Origin: Candidatus Olsenella pullistercoris
GTDB taxonomy: Bacteria; Actinomycetota; Coriobacteriia; Coriobacteriales; Atopobiaceae
Reading direction: 5' to 3'
DNA length: 50,651 nucleotides
Assembly (NCBI GenBank): GCA_019116525.1
Contig: DXBM01000045.1
Location: forward strand, 1 to 50,651
This document shows, one piece after another, positions 34,167 through 42,006 of this stretch (position 1 is the first letter of the stretch; each line of letters begins with the position of its first letter). The position numbers and the translations under genes are program-made. The notes beneath the pieces are model-generated. The model did no database searches. It saw only the letters and a program-made list of their open reading frames with translations, and was not told the origin of the DNA.

Positions 34167-35507
34167 ATGAGCAGCGAGAAGGACATCGACTTCGTTCTGC
34201 GCACCGTCGAGAAGCGCGACATCCGCTTCGTGCAGCTGTGGTTCACCGACGTTCTCGGCAACCTCAAGTGCTTCGCCATCTCCCCGGAGGAGCTCGAGGA
34301 GGCCTTTGAGGAGGGGATCGGCTTCGACGGCTCGTCGGTCGACGGCTTTGCCTCGCTCGAGGAGTCGGACATGCTCGCCTTCCCCGATCCGGCGACCTTT
34401 GCGCTGCTGCCCTGGCGACCCAAGGAGTCCGGCGTTGCGCGCGTCTTTTGCGACGTCTTCACGCCCTCGCGCGAGCCGTTCGACGGCGATCCGCGCCGCT
34501 GCCTGCACCGGGTCTTCGAGCAAGCCGACGAGCTGGGCTTTGTGCCCAATGTTGGCCCCAAGATCGAGTACTTCTACTTTGACAACGACCTTGACCCGGT
34601 CCCGCTCGACACCGCCGGCTACTTTGACCTCACGCCGATGGACCGCGCCAACGACCTCCGTCGCATGACCACGCTCACGCTCGAGAAGATGTCCATTCCG
34701 GTGCAGTACTCCTATCACGCCGCCGGCCCGTCGCAAAACGGCGTCGAGCTGCGCTTCACCGAGGCTGTGAGCTGCGCGGACAACATCATGACCGCGCGCC
34801 TCGTCATCAAGCAGGAGGCTGCCGGCCAGGGCATGTTCGCCTCGTTCATGCCCAAGCCCATCGCGAGCGCGCCGGGCTCGGCGATGTACCTCTACCAGTC
34901 CCTTCTCGACCACGACGGCGAGAACCTCTTCTGGGGCCCCAAGGAGCACCACCCCGCGCACCTCTCCGACATCGCGCAGCACTACATCGCCGGCATCCTC
35001 AAGTACGCGCCGGAGTTCACGCTGGTCACCAACCCCACCGTCAACTCCTACAAGCGCTTCGTCTCCACCGGCGAGGTGCCCACGCATGCCACCTGGGGTC
35101 GCAAGAACCGCTCCGCGCTCGTGCGCATCCCCACGCACAAGCCCGGCAAGCACATCGCCACGCGCGTTGAGCTGCGCAGCCCCGACCCCACGACCAACCC
35201 CTACCTGGCGCTGGCCGTGACCATCGCCGCCGGCCTCAAGGGCATCGAGGAGGGCCTGCCGATGCCGGAGGAGTCCACCTGCGACACCTTTGCCGCGTCC
35301 GACCGAGAGCTCGAGGCCAAGGGCATCCGTCGCCTGCCGCGCACGCTCGGCGAGGCCATCGACCGCTTCGAGGAGTCCGACCTCATGCGCGACGTCCTCG
35401 GCGAGCACATCTTCACCTACTTCGTACGCGAGAAGCGTCGCGAGTGGGAGGAGTTCTGCACGGCCGTGACCGACTGGGAGCGCGAGCACTACTACGGCGG
35501 GGTGTAG
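34167..35507 (+). CDS. Glutamine-synthetase-like protein with missing metal ligands
   Basis: A 446-residue GS type I homolog. Fold landmarks remain: FDGSSVDGF (D50 equivalent), NPTVNSYKRF, NRSALVRIP and RVELRSPDPTTNPYLALA. But compared with the Salmonella enzyme several metal ligands are changed. The E-P-E segment reads GPKIEYF (K132, E134); HHE reads SYHAAG (A185 for E212); the E220 region reads QNGVEL (G192); and GSGMHxH reads GSAMYLY (Y241, Y243 for H269, H271). E335 (E357) is kept. It may be a regulator or use another substrate; that is inference. The ATG at 34167 follows GGAGGG. Its coding is normal, so it is not a decaying pseudogene. Confidence 0.88.
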   Translation: MSSEKDIDFVLRTVEKRDIRFVQLWFTDVLGNLKCFAISPEELEEAFEEGIGFDGSSVDGFASLEESDMLAFPDPATFALLPWRPKESGVARVFCDVFTPSREPFDGDPRRCLHRVFEQADELGFVPNVGPKIEYFYFDNDLDPVPLDTAGYFDLTPMDRANDLRRMTTLTLEKMSIPVQYSYHAAGPSQNGVELRFTEAVSCADNIMTARLVIKQEAAGQGMFASFMPKPIASAPGSAMYLYQSLLDHDGENLFWGPKEHHPAHLSDIAQHYIAGILKYAPEFTLVTNPTVNSYKRFVSTGEVPTHATWGRKNRSALVRIPTHKPGKHIATRVELRSPDPTTNPYLALAVTIAAGLKGIEEGLPMPEESTCDTFAASDRELEAKGIRRLPRTLGEAIDRFEESDLMRDVLGEHIFTYFVREKRREWEEFCTAVTDWEREHYYGGV

Positions 35508-35842
35508 GGGGCGCAACCACAAAACCCGTCGAGTGCGCGGCCCTTCTCGCCCTGCCCCACTTGCGCCCCACTTGTACCAGGTACAAGTGGGGCGACACGG
35601 TGTTGAGCCATTTGTACCTGGTACAAGTGGGGCATTTGCTGGCGATAAGAGCCCGCGGCCGCGGCGTTTGACGTGTCGTGTTTGTTACGAAACCGCCGAC
35701 TGCGGCCAGCTCACGCAATCTTGAACCAAACTGAATGCTTGGCGACGGGCGGGGCGTGCGCGCCCTGACACGGGAAGACCCGTGCCTCCGTCGGGAAAGG
35801 GCGTGACCACGCGCCAGAGCTCTTGGGGGAAGGAACCCAGAC
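35508..35842. other. Intergenic region after the GS-like gene
   Basis: A 335-bp stretch with no gene supported. It holds the double palindrome at 35565-35633, the hairpin-like ACGGGAAGACCCGT (about 35778) and the leader of the binding-protein gene. Confidence 0.55.
35565..35633 (+). repeat. 69-bp double-palindrome element, copy 1
   Basis: First palindrome: GCCCCACTTGTACC, A, and its exact complement. After a 13-nt spacer comes a second one with centre T, whose left arm is altered to CCATTTGTACC. A copy in opposite orientation sits at 47618-47686. Confidence 0.85.
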
Positions 35843-36700
35843 ATGAAGTACCTGAACAGGCGTGACTTTCTGACCGTTGCGGGCGCTGCCGCCGGCACCC
35901 TCGCCCTTGCGGCGTGCGGTGGCGAGCAGACCACCGATGAGCCTGCCGCGGACGAGACCACGGACGGCGCCACCGACGAGCCGGCCGCCTCGGGCGACCT
36001 CGGCCTCATCACGGAGGGCACGCTCACCGTTGCCGTCTCCCCGGACTTCCCCCCGTTCGAGAACCTTGACGGCGACGAGTACGTGGGCTTTGACATCGAC
36101 CTCATGAAGGCGGTCGCCGAGCAGATGGGCCTCGAGGTCGAGTTCAAGAACCTGCAGTTCGACGCCATCGTTCCCGCCATCCAGGCCGGCGGCCAGGCCG
36201 ACGTGGGCTGCTCCGGCATCACGATCGACGACGAGCGCCTTGAGCAGGTGGACTTCTCCACGTCCTACTACATTGACGACCAGTGCGTCGTTGCCATGAC
36301 CGACAACGCCGACGTTACGGCCGACACCTACGAGGACGCGCTCAACCAGGACGGCGTCGTCATCGCCGTTCAGTCCGGCACCACCGGCGAGACCTACGCC
36401 CAGGAGAACTTCCCTGCCGCCAAGGTCGTGCCCTACGGCAACGCCACCGACTGCTTTGCCGCCATGCAGGCCGGCACCGACGGCACCGTTGCCGTTGTCA
36501 CCAACCTCGCCGTGGGCGAGAAGATGGTCGCCGAGGCCTACACCGACGCCCAGATCGTGGGCAAGAGCGCCACGGGCGAGGAGTACGGCGTGGCCGTCTC
36601 CAAGGACAACCCCGCGCTGCTCGATGCCGTGAACGCCGCGCTCGCCGCGCTCGACGAGGACGGCACGATCGACGAGCTCACCACCACCTGGATGGGCTAG
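35843..36700 (+). CDS. Amino-acid ABC transporter, solute-binding lipoprotein
   Basis: A 285-residue family 3 binding protein. The signal RRDFLTVAGAAAGTLALAAC is Tat-like with a lipobox (Cys25). An acidic Asp/Glu/Thr/Ala linker to about residue 50 leads to the fold: TVAVSPDFPPFENLDGDEYVG, then FDIDLMKAVAEQMGLEVEF, then GQADVGCSGITIDDERLEQVDFS. It should deliver a polar or acidic amino acid to the permease and ATPase downstream. The ATG at 35843 follows GGGGGAAGG. A hairpin at 36751-36780 separates it from the permease gene and may lower expression of the later genes. Confidence 0.93.
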   Translation: MKYLNRRDFLTVAGAAAGTLALAACGGEQTTDEPAADETTDGATDEPAASGDLGLITEGTLTVAVSPDFPPFENLDGDEYVGFDIDLMKAVAEQMGLEVEFKNLQFDAIVPAIQAGGQADVGCSGITIDDERLEQVDFSTSYYIDDQCVVAMTDNADVTADTYEDALNQDGVVIAVQSGTTGETYAQENFPAAKVVPYGNATDCFAAMQAGTDGTVAVVTNLAVGEKMVAEAYTDAQIVGKSATGEEYGVAVSKDNPALLDAVNAALAALDEDGTIDELTTTWMG

Positions 36701-36750
36701 GAGCGATCTGAGAAGACGGCGCCCGCGCGCCCGAGCATCACAAGAGACCT

Positions 36751-36780
36751 GGCCCTTCCTCGCAAGCGCGGGGAAGGGCC
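36751..36780 (+). terminator. Hairpin between binding-protein and permease genes
   Basis: GGCCCTTCC pairs with GGAAGGGCC across a 12-nt loop. It is probably a partial terminator that favours expression of the binding protein. Confidence 0.5.
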
Positions 36781-36832
36781 CTCGCGTCACGGTGGGGCCG
36801 TTGCGCGAGAAACCCATCGAATCGAGGAACCC

Positions 36833-38146
36833 GTGACCCACGCAACCCACAAGCTGCGCCGGCGCCCCGGCGCCCTTCTCGCTGCAGCGCTTCTCGCCGC
36901 TGCCTGCGCGCTGGTCCTTGCCCCCGCGCCGGCCGCCGCCCTCACGGTGGAGAAGCTCTCCGCGCGTCCCAACGCCGACGCCGGCAGCGAGGTCCTGGCA
37001 GCGACTCCCACCCGCATCAACTGGGAGGCCCAGGCCGAGGAGGGGGAGTCCCTCGCGTCGCTCTCCCTCACGCTCCCTGAGGGCACCGCCTTCGAGCTGG
37101 ATGACGCGCGCGCCACCGTGCTCACGGGGGCCGACCTCATGGAGCGCGTGGAGGTGGACGCGTCCTTCTCAGCCGAGGGGCAGACGGTGACCGCCTCCTT
37201 TGCCGAGCCCCTTCCCGACGGCGCCTACCTGCGCATTGAGATCTTTGGCGTGGAGTTTCCCAACGCGGGCGGAGACATGCAGCTCACGGGCTCCTATGAG
37301 CTCGCGGACGGGGAGGTCAGGGACATCGAGGGCATGCCTGCCATTCCGGTGACCTCGGTCTCGCCCCTCGATGCGCTCGTTGCCGACCTCGAGCAGCAGG
37401 AGTGGGTCCAGGCGTGGAACTCCAACAAGTTCCTGCGCCTCTTCTTCAACCCGCCGGTCATCGTCTCGAGCTTCCCGATCGTGTTCAACGGCTTTCTCAT
37501 GGCGCTCGTCATCGTGCTCGTTGCCTTTCCGCTGGCGATCCCCCTTGGCTTTGCGCTCTCGCTCATGCGCACCTCGCGCCTGCGGCTCCTGCGCGCCATT
37601 GCGAGCGTCTACGTGAACATCGTGCGCGGCACGCCGGCCTTCCTGCAGATCTACATCGCCTTCTTCGGACTGCCGCTCGCCGGCATCCAGATTCCCACCT
37701 ACCCGCTCGGTGTCGTTGTGATGGCGCTCAACTCCTCTGCGTACCTCTGCGAGATCTTCCGTGCGGGCATCCAGGCCATCCCCAAGGGGCAGACGGAGGC
37801 CGCGCGCTCGCTCGGCATGAGCGGTGCGCAGACCACGGTCTACGTGATCATCCCGCAGATGTTCCGCAACGTGATCCCCACGATGACGAGCGAGTTCATC
37901 CTGCTCTACAAGGACACGTCGCTTCTGGCCGCCGTGGGCGTCATGGAGGTCGTCATGTACGCAAAGACGATCGTGGCCTCCACCGGCTCGATCACGCCCT
38001 ATATCGTTGCCGCGATCTTCTACCTCATCGTCACGCTGCCGCTCGCGCGCGTCGTTGGCATGCTCGAGGCGCGCCTGTCCGGCGAGCAGCGCAGCGGCAA
38101 GGCCCAGGCGGCGGTCACGCCGCAGGCGCACGACTCCGGAATGTAG
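36833..38146 (+). CDS. Amino-acid ABC permease with N-terminal exported domain
   Basis: A 437-residue permease of the HisM/GlnP family. It begins with a signal peptide (ALLAAALLAAACALVLAPAPAAA) and an extracytoplasmic domain of about 150 residues rich in beta strands, which ordinary HisM-type permeases lack. The permease core (about 215-415) has the EAA loop as EAARSLGMSGAQTTVYVIIP, and MFRNVIPTMTSEFILLYKDTSL. The start is GTG 36833, with GAGGA upstream. The extra domain may hold the binding protein or replace a docking surface. It is followed 9 bp later by the ATPase gene. Confidence 0.9.
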   Translation: MTHATHKLRRRPGALLAAALLAAACALVLAPAPAAALTVEKLSARPNADAGSEVLAATPTRINWEAQAEEGESLASLSLTLPEGTAFELDDARATVLTGADLMERVEVDASFSAEGQTVTASFAEPLPDGAYLRIEIFGVEFPNAGGDMQLTGSYELADGEVRDIEGMPAIPVTSVSPLDALVADLEQQEWVQAWNSNKFLRLFFNPPVIVSSFPIVFNGFLMALVIVLVAFPLAIPLGFALSLMRTSRLRLLRAIASVYVNIVRGTPAFLQIYIAFFGLPLAGIQIPTYPLGVVVMALNSSAYLCEIFRAGIQAIPKGQTEAARSLGMSGAQTTVYVIIPQMFRNVIPTMTSEFILLYKDTSLLAAVGVMEVVMYAKTIVASTGSITPYIVAAIFYLIVTLPLARVVGMLEARLSGEQRSGKAQAAVTPQAHDSGM

Positions 38147-38155
38147 GGAGGACCC

Positions 38156-38938
38156 ATGCAGACTGGCGAGAAGAACCTGGGCGCGCAGGCCGCGCCCGCC
38201 GCTGGCGCGGAACCCATCGTGAGCATCCGCGACCTGCACAAGTCCTTCGGCGACACGCAGGTCCTGCGCGGGATAGACCTCGACGTGCACCGCGGCGAGG
38301 TCGTGGTGGTGCTCGGCCCCTCGGGCTCGGGCAAGTCCACGATGCTGCGCTGCGTGAACCTGCTCGAGACCCCCACGAGCGGCCAGATCGTCTTCGAGGG
38401 GACCAACATCTGCGAGAAGGGCGTTGACCTCAACGCCGTGCGCTCGCGCCTGGGCATGGTGTTCCAGCAGTTCAATCTCTTCCCGCACCTCTCGGTGAAG
38501 AGGAACGTGATGATCGCGCAGCAGAAGGTCCTGAAGCGCAGCCGCGAGGAGGCCGAGCGTGTGGCGATTGAGCAGCTCACCCGCGTGGGGCTGGCGGAGC
38601 GCCTCGACTTCATGCCCTCGCAGCTCTCCGGTGGCCAGCAACAGCGTGTGGCCATCGCGCGCGCCCTTGCCATGGACCCGCACGTGATGCTGTTCGACGA
38701 GGCCACGAGCGCCCTCGACCCCGAGCTCGTCCGCGACGTCCTGGCCGTCATGCGCGAGCTCGCCCAGGGCGGCATGACCATGATCGTGGTCACGCACGAG
38801 ATGGGCTTCGCGCGCGACGTGGCCGACCGCGTGGTCTTCATGGAGGGCGGCGTGATCGTGGAGGAGGGCACGCCCGAGCAGGTCTTCGAGCATCCCAAGA
38901 GCCCGCGCACCGCGGAGTTTCTCGGCAGCATCGACTGA
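38156..38938 (+). CDS. Amino-acid ABC transporter ATP-binding protein
   Basis: A 260-residue GlnQ-type ATPase. Walker A is GPSGSGKST, the Q-loop is [13 protein letters not shown], the signature is LSGGQQQRV and Walker B is [13 protein letters not shown], followed by [15 protein letters not shown]. It lies 9 bp after the permease gene with GGGAGGA as ribosome site. Together with the two genes before it, it forms a complete polar amino-acid importer. Confidence 0.97.
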   Translation: MQTGEKNLGAQAAPAAGAEPIVSIRDLHKSFGDTQVLRGIDLDVHRGEVVVVLGPSGSGKSTMLRCVNLLETPTSGQIVFEGTNICEKGVDLNAVRSRLGMVFQQFNLFPHLSVKRNVMIAQQKVLKRSREEAERVAIEQLTRVGLAERLDFMPSQLSGGQQQRVAIARALAMDPHVMLFDEATSALDPELVRDVLAVMRELAQGGMTMIVVTHEMGFARDVADRVVFMEGGVIVEEGTPEQVFEHPKSPRTAEFLGSID

Positions 38939-38960
38939 CGATTACGTACCTGCGAGGGCA

Positions 38961-39022
38961 CCCGGTAGGTGTTGCTCCAGAAGGTGCGCTGCGCGGAACC
39001 TTCTTGCGCAACACCTACCGGG
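38961..39022 (-). repeat. Structured hairpin family, copy 1
   Basis: Outer arms CCCGGTAGGTGTTGC / GCAACACCTACCGGG. Read on the minus strand, the inner arms are AGAAGGT / ACCTTCT, the internal loop is GCA/GGA and the apex is TCCGCGCAGCGC. It lies 22 bp after the importer operon. Confidence 0.8.
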
Positions 39023-39036
39023 CAACGTGGTCGTGC

Positions 39037-39096
39037 CGTTCGGGCGTTCCGCAAGGAAGTTCCGCGAAGCGCACTTCCTGGAGGAACGCCCGAACG
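39037..39096 (+). repeat. Structured hairpin family, copy 2
   Basis: Outer arms CGTTCGGGCGTTCC / GGAACGCCCGAACG, internal loop GCA/GGA, inner arms AGGAAGT / ACTTCCT, apex TCCGCGAAGCGC. It follows copy 1 by 14 bp, in the opposite orientation. Confidence 0.8.
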
Positions 39097-39240
39097 ACTC
39101 CTCGGGTTCGTGGGCGGCATTTTGATTTCGACTGTGTTTCTCGGCTGTTTTGTGGTGTTAATGACCTGCGGTTCGTTTTGCGCTCAAAAACGTTGTGCTA
39201 AACTTTGCAAACACTGTGTCAACGTTTGGAGGCGCGGAGG

Positions 39241-39915
39241 ATGCATCACAAAAACATCCTGCTCATTTCCGCCACGACTCGGCTGCACGACCGCATGCGC
39301 GAGCTGTCGCACGCGATCGACGTCTCCATCGCGCTCGCGAACGAGGAGACCTTCTCGCAGGCCGTCTCCTCGGGCCATGAGTTTGACCTCGTGATCCTGG
39401 ACGGCGAGGGCATGGGCCAGGACCTCCTCAACGCCGTGGACTCCTTCGTCGCCGAGAACGGCTACACGCCGATGCTCCTGGTCCAGGACCCCGACAAGCT
39501 CTCCACCCTGCGGATGCCCACGCAGGGCTCCAACGACTTCATCCTCTCCACCGCCTCCGTGGCCGAGTTCGAGCTGCGCTGCACGCTGCTCCTGTGGCCG
39601 GGGGAGGAGAGCGCCCCGGCGGACATCGTCACCGTTGACAACATGACGATTAACCTCGCCACCTACCAGGTCTACATCGACGAGCAGCCCGTTGACCTCA
39701 CGCTCATGGAGTACTCGCTGCTGAGCTTCCTCGCCACGCACCCGAGCCGCGCCTACTCGCGCGAGACGCTGCTTCACCGCGTCTGGGGCTTCGAGTACTG
39801 CGGCGGCACGCGCACCGTCGACGTGCACATCCGCCGTGTGCGCTCGAAGGTCGGCCCGCAGGTGGCGAGTCACATCGTGACCATTCGCGGCGTCGGCTAC
39901 CTGTTCAGGCTCTAG
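39241..39915 (+). CDS. Atypical OmpR-type response regulator (orphan)
   Basis: A 224-residue regulator with receiver (1-115) and winged-helix DNA-binding domain (about 130-224; LTLMEYSLLSFLATHPSRAYSRETLLHRVWG, then RTVDVHIRRVRSKVG). D54 (LVILDGEG) could take phosphate. But the acidic pair usually present after the first strand is replaced (NILLISATT), and the Thr/Ser and Lys of strands 4 and 5 are not in place. It may therefore act without phosphorylation, like actinobacterial GlnR. No histidine kinase is nearby. The ATG at 39241 is preferred to the longer frame because GGAGG precedes it. An extended -10 TGCTAAACT lies about 45 bp upstream. Confidence 0.85.
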   Translation: MHHKNILLISATTRLHDRMRELSHAIDVSIALANEETFSQAVSSGHEFDLVILDGEGMGQDLLNAVDSFVAENGYTPMLLVQDPDKLSTLRMPTQGSNDFILSTASVAEFELRCTLLLWPGEESAPADIVTVDNMTINLATYQVYIDEQPVDLTLMEYSLLSFLATHPSRAYSRETLLHRVWGFEYCGGTRTVDVHIRRVRSKVGPQVASHIVTIRGVGYLFRL

Positions 39916-39967
39916 CGGGCCGCGGGCCCTGCTTCTCTACCGAGCCGCTGCAGCCCGTTGCCGCACA

Positions 39968-40029
39968 GAACTCCGCCGCAGCCCGCTCCGCTTTGTTGCG
40001 CGGAACTCCGCCGCAGCCCGCTCCGCTTT
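39968..40029. repeat. 35-bp tandem repeat, two copies
   Basis: A 27-nt unit starting GAACTCCGCCGCAGCCCGCT occurs at 39968-39994 and 40003-40029. A degraded third copy (CCGCTGCAGCCCGTTGCCGC) precedes it. Confidence 0.8.
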
Positions 40030-40033
40030 CTTC

Positions 40034-40258
40034 GCTTAGAAAAATGCGGGGATTGCTGGTTTGGGGTGTCAGGCTGCTTAGGGATGTGCGGTAGTTGCAG
40101 CGGCGGCTCCGCGAGACGCTTAGGGATTCTCAGTGAATGTCGTGTTTGGTTTGTAACGGGGCCCCAAACGTTCGTAACTCTGGGATTTGCCCTGCAACTG
40201 GTGGAAGTTTCTAAGCGGCCCCAGGGGAGAAGAACGCACTTAGTGTGACTTTCTAAGC
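40034..40258. repeat. Locus B of a 42-bp-periodic facing repeat
   Basis: GCTTAG occurs at 40034, 40076 and 40118 on the plus strand, and its complement CTAAGC at 40211 and 40253, every step exactly 42 bp. In each unit an RTTGCA-like word follows 12 nt later: ATTGCT, GTTGCA, AATGTC, and on the minus strand AGTGCG, GTTGCA. The second plus unit can pair with the inner minus unit. Confidence 0.7.
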
Positions 40259-40446
40259 TTCGAGGTCGTGAGGGGTGGGGAAGGAAAGCGCCGGGCTTCT
40301 CACAAGCACTTTTCAGGAAGCGGAAAGCATCGTGCCGGAAGCGTGCTCGCCGGGGCGAGCGCTTAGCTGGCGTGCGCGAGGGGTACATTCGACCTCGAAA
40401 CCACAAGAGCGCGCCGCGGCGTGCCCACACGAGAGAGGCGATACAC

Positions 40447-41805
40447 ATGAGCGAGTACACCAACGGTCCCGTTCCCCCGATGGGAGATGATCAGCCGCCC
40501 ACGACCGAGGCGCCCGTCGCGCCCGTCGTGGTCCCGGCGGCACCGGAGCCTGAGCCGGAGCCGGAGGTCGGCCCCGAGCCCAAGGGCGGCTCGAAGCACG
40601 CCCGCCGCAGCGACAGGAGGGGCCTCAAGGCGGTCCTCCTCGGCCTGCTCGGCGGCGTCGTGGGCGCGGCCGCGCTCGTGGGCATCCTCGTTGCGACCGA
40701 CGTGATCACCCCCAGCGTCCAGGTCTCCGGGGGCCAGCAGCAGATCACGATCGACCCGAGCGACGAGGACGTCACCACCGCGAACGCCGTCGCCGCCAAG
40801 GCGCTGCCCTCCGTGGTGACGGTCTACTGCACCTTCCCCGAGGGCGAGGGCATGGGCTCGGGCGTCATCTATGACACCAACGGGAACATCCTCACCAACA
40901 ACCACGTCGTCGAGGACGCGGAGTCCATCTCCGTGAGCCTGAACGGCGAGAGCTACGACGCCGAGCTCGTGGGCACCGATGCCTCGAGCGACCTCGCGGT
41001 CCTGCACGTGGACTTCGGCGACACCCAGGTGACGCCCATGGAGATCGGCTCCTCCTCCGACCTCCAGGTTGGCGACTGGGTGATGAGCGTCGGCAGCCCG
41101 TTCGGCCTCGAGAGCTCGGTGTCGCAGGGCATCGTCTCGGCGCTCTCCCGCTCCACGCTGCTCGAGAACGCCTCGGGCAACACGCTCTACACCAACCTCA
41201 TCCAGACCGACGCCACGATCAACCCCGGCAACTCGGGCGGCGCGCTCGTGAACGCCGAGGGCCAGCTCGTGGGAATCTGCACGCTCTACTCCTCCGACAC
41301 GGAGAGCTTCGCGGGCATTGGCTACGCCATCCCGAGCGACTATGCCGTTGAGGTCGCCGACAAGATCATCGCCGGCGAGACGGTTACCCACGCCTATATC
41401 GGGCTCTCGATGCAGACCGTGAACGCCCAGAACGCGACCCAGCACGGGCTCTCGGTTGACTCGGGCGCCTACGTGGTCGAGGTCACCGAGGGCGGCCCCG
41501 CGGCGACGGCCGGCATCCAGGTGGGCGACGTCATCACCTCCATCGGTGGCGAGAGGATCTCCTCTGCGGACGCCGCGATCCTGGCGGTGCGCTCGCACTC
41601 CATCGGCGAGACCGTGCAGGTGACGGTCATGCGCGGGAGCGAGGAGCTGACCTTCGACGTGACGCTCGGCTCCGACGAGGCGCTGCAGCAACAGCAGGAG
41701 GAGCAGCAGAACCAGACCGTGAACGTAAACGGCCAGGACGTCTCGCTCGAGGATCTCATCGAGCTCTACCAGCAGTACCAGAACAACCCCTTCGGCGGCC
41801 GGTAA
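40447..41805 (+). CDS. htrA: HtrA/DegP-type membrane-anchored serine protease
   Basis: A 452-residue protein. A cytoplasmic Pro/Glu-rich head (about 1-55) is followed by one helix (about 60-85, AVLLGLLGGVVGAAALVGILV). The trypsin-like domain has the triad H153 (NNHVVED), D182 (SSDLAVL) and S263 (GNSGGAL), and a PDZ domain follows (about 345-415, VVEVTEGGPAATAGIQVGD). It ends in a Gln-rich tail. HtrA proteases degrade or refold damaged exported proteins. The ATG at 40447 follows GAGAGAGG; a longer frame from 40372 lacks support. A strong U-tract terminator ends the gene. Confidence 0.96.
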   Translation: MSEYTNGPVPPMGDDQPPTTEAPVAPVVVPAAPEPEPEPEVGPEPKGGSKHARRSDRRGLKAVLLGLLGGVVGAAALVGILVATDVITPSVQVSGGQQQITIDPSDEDVTTANAVAAKALPSVVTVYCTFPEGEGMGSGVIYDTNGNILTNNHVVEDAESISVSLNGESYDAELVGTDASSDLAVLHVDFGDTQVTPMEIGSSSDLQVGDWVMSVGSPFGLESSVSQGIVSALSRSTLLENASGNTLYTNLIQTDATINPGNSGGALVNAEGQLVGICTLYSSDTESFAGIGYAIPSDYAVEVADKIIAGETVTHAYIGLSMQTVNAQNATQHGLSVDSGAYVVEVTEGGPAATAGIQVGDVITSIGGERISSADAAILAVRSHSIGETVQVTVMRGSEELTFDVTLGSDEALQQQQEEQQNQTVNVNGQDVSLEDLIELYQQYQNNPFGGR

Positions 41806-41828
41806 CGGCAGGAAAGCAGGCGACTCGG

Positions 41829-41860
41829 GCCCCGCGGCGAACATGCCGCGGGGCTTTTTT
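41829..41860 (+). terminator. htrA terminator
   Basis: GCCCCGCGGC pairs with GCCGCGGGGC across a 6-nt loop, followed by six T residues. This is a textbook rho-independent terminator. Confidence 0.9.
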
Positions 41861-42006
41861 CGTGCGGCGGGCTTCTTTTCGCGTGAGTTTCACGCGGCGG
41901 AAGGCGAGGATACACCTCCGTGAACGCGAATGAACTTTCTCTGCCGCGCCGCATCGGAGCGGGACACTCTGGGTGTCCCGTTCGCAACGCTTGGAGAGGG
42001 GTTGTC

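Larger units (their letters stand above)
39916..40446. other. 531-bp repeat-rich intergenic region
   Basis: No gene is supported. It holds a 35-bp tandem repeat (39968-40029), the facing 42-bp-spaced units (40034-40258) and a 7-bp hairpin GCTCGCC/GGCGAGC at 40345-40360. The htrA promoter must lie in the last 150 bp. Confidence 0.65.

Noticed and set aside
40034-40258. CRISPR array
   Set aside because: The conserved part of each 42-bp unit is only two 6-nt words, orientation flips halfway, and there are no cas genes. This is not a repeat-spacer array.
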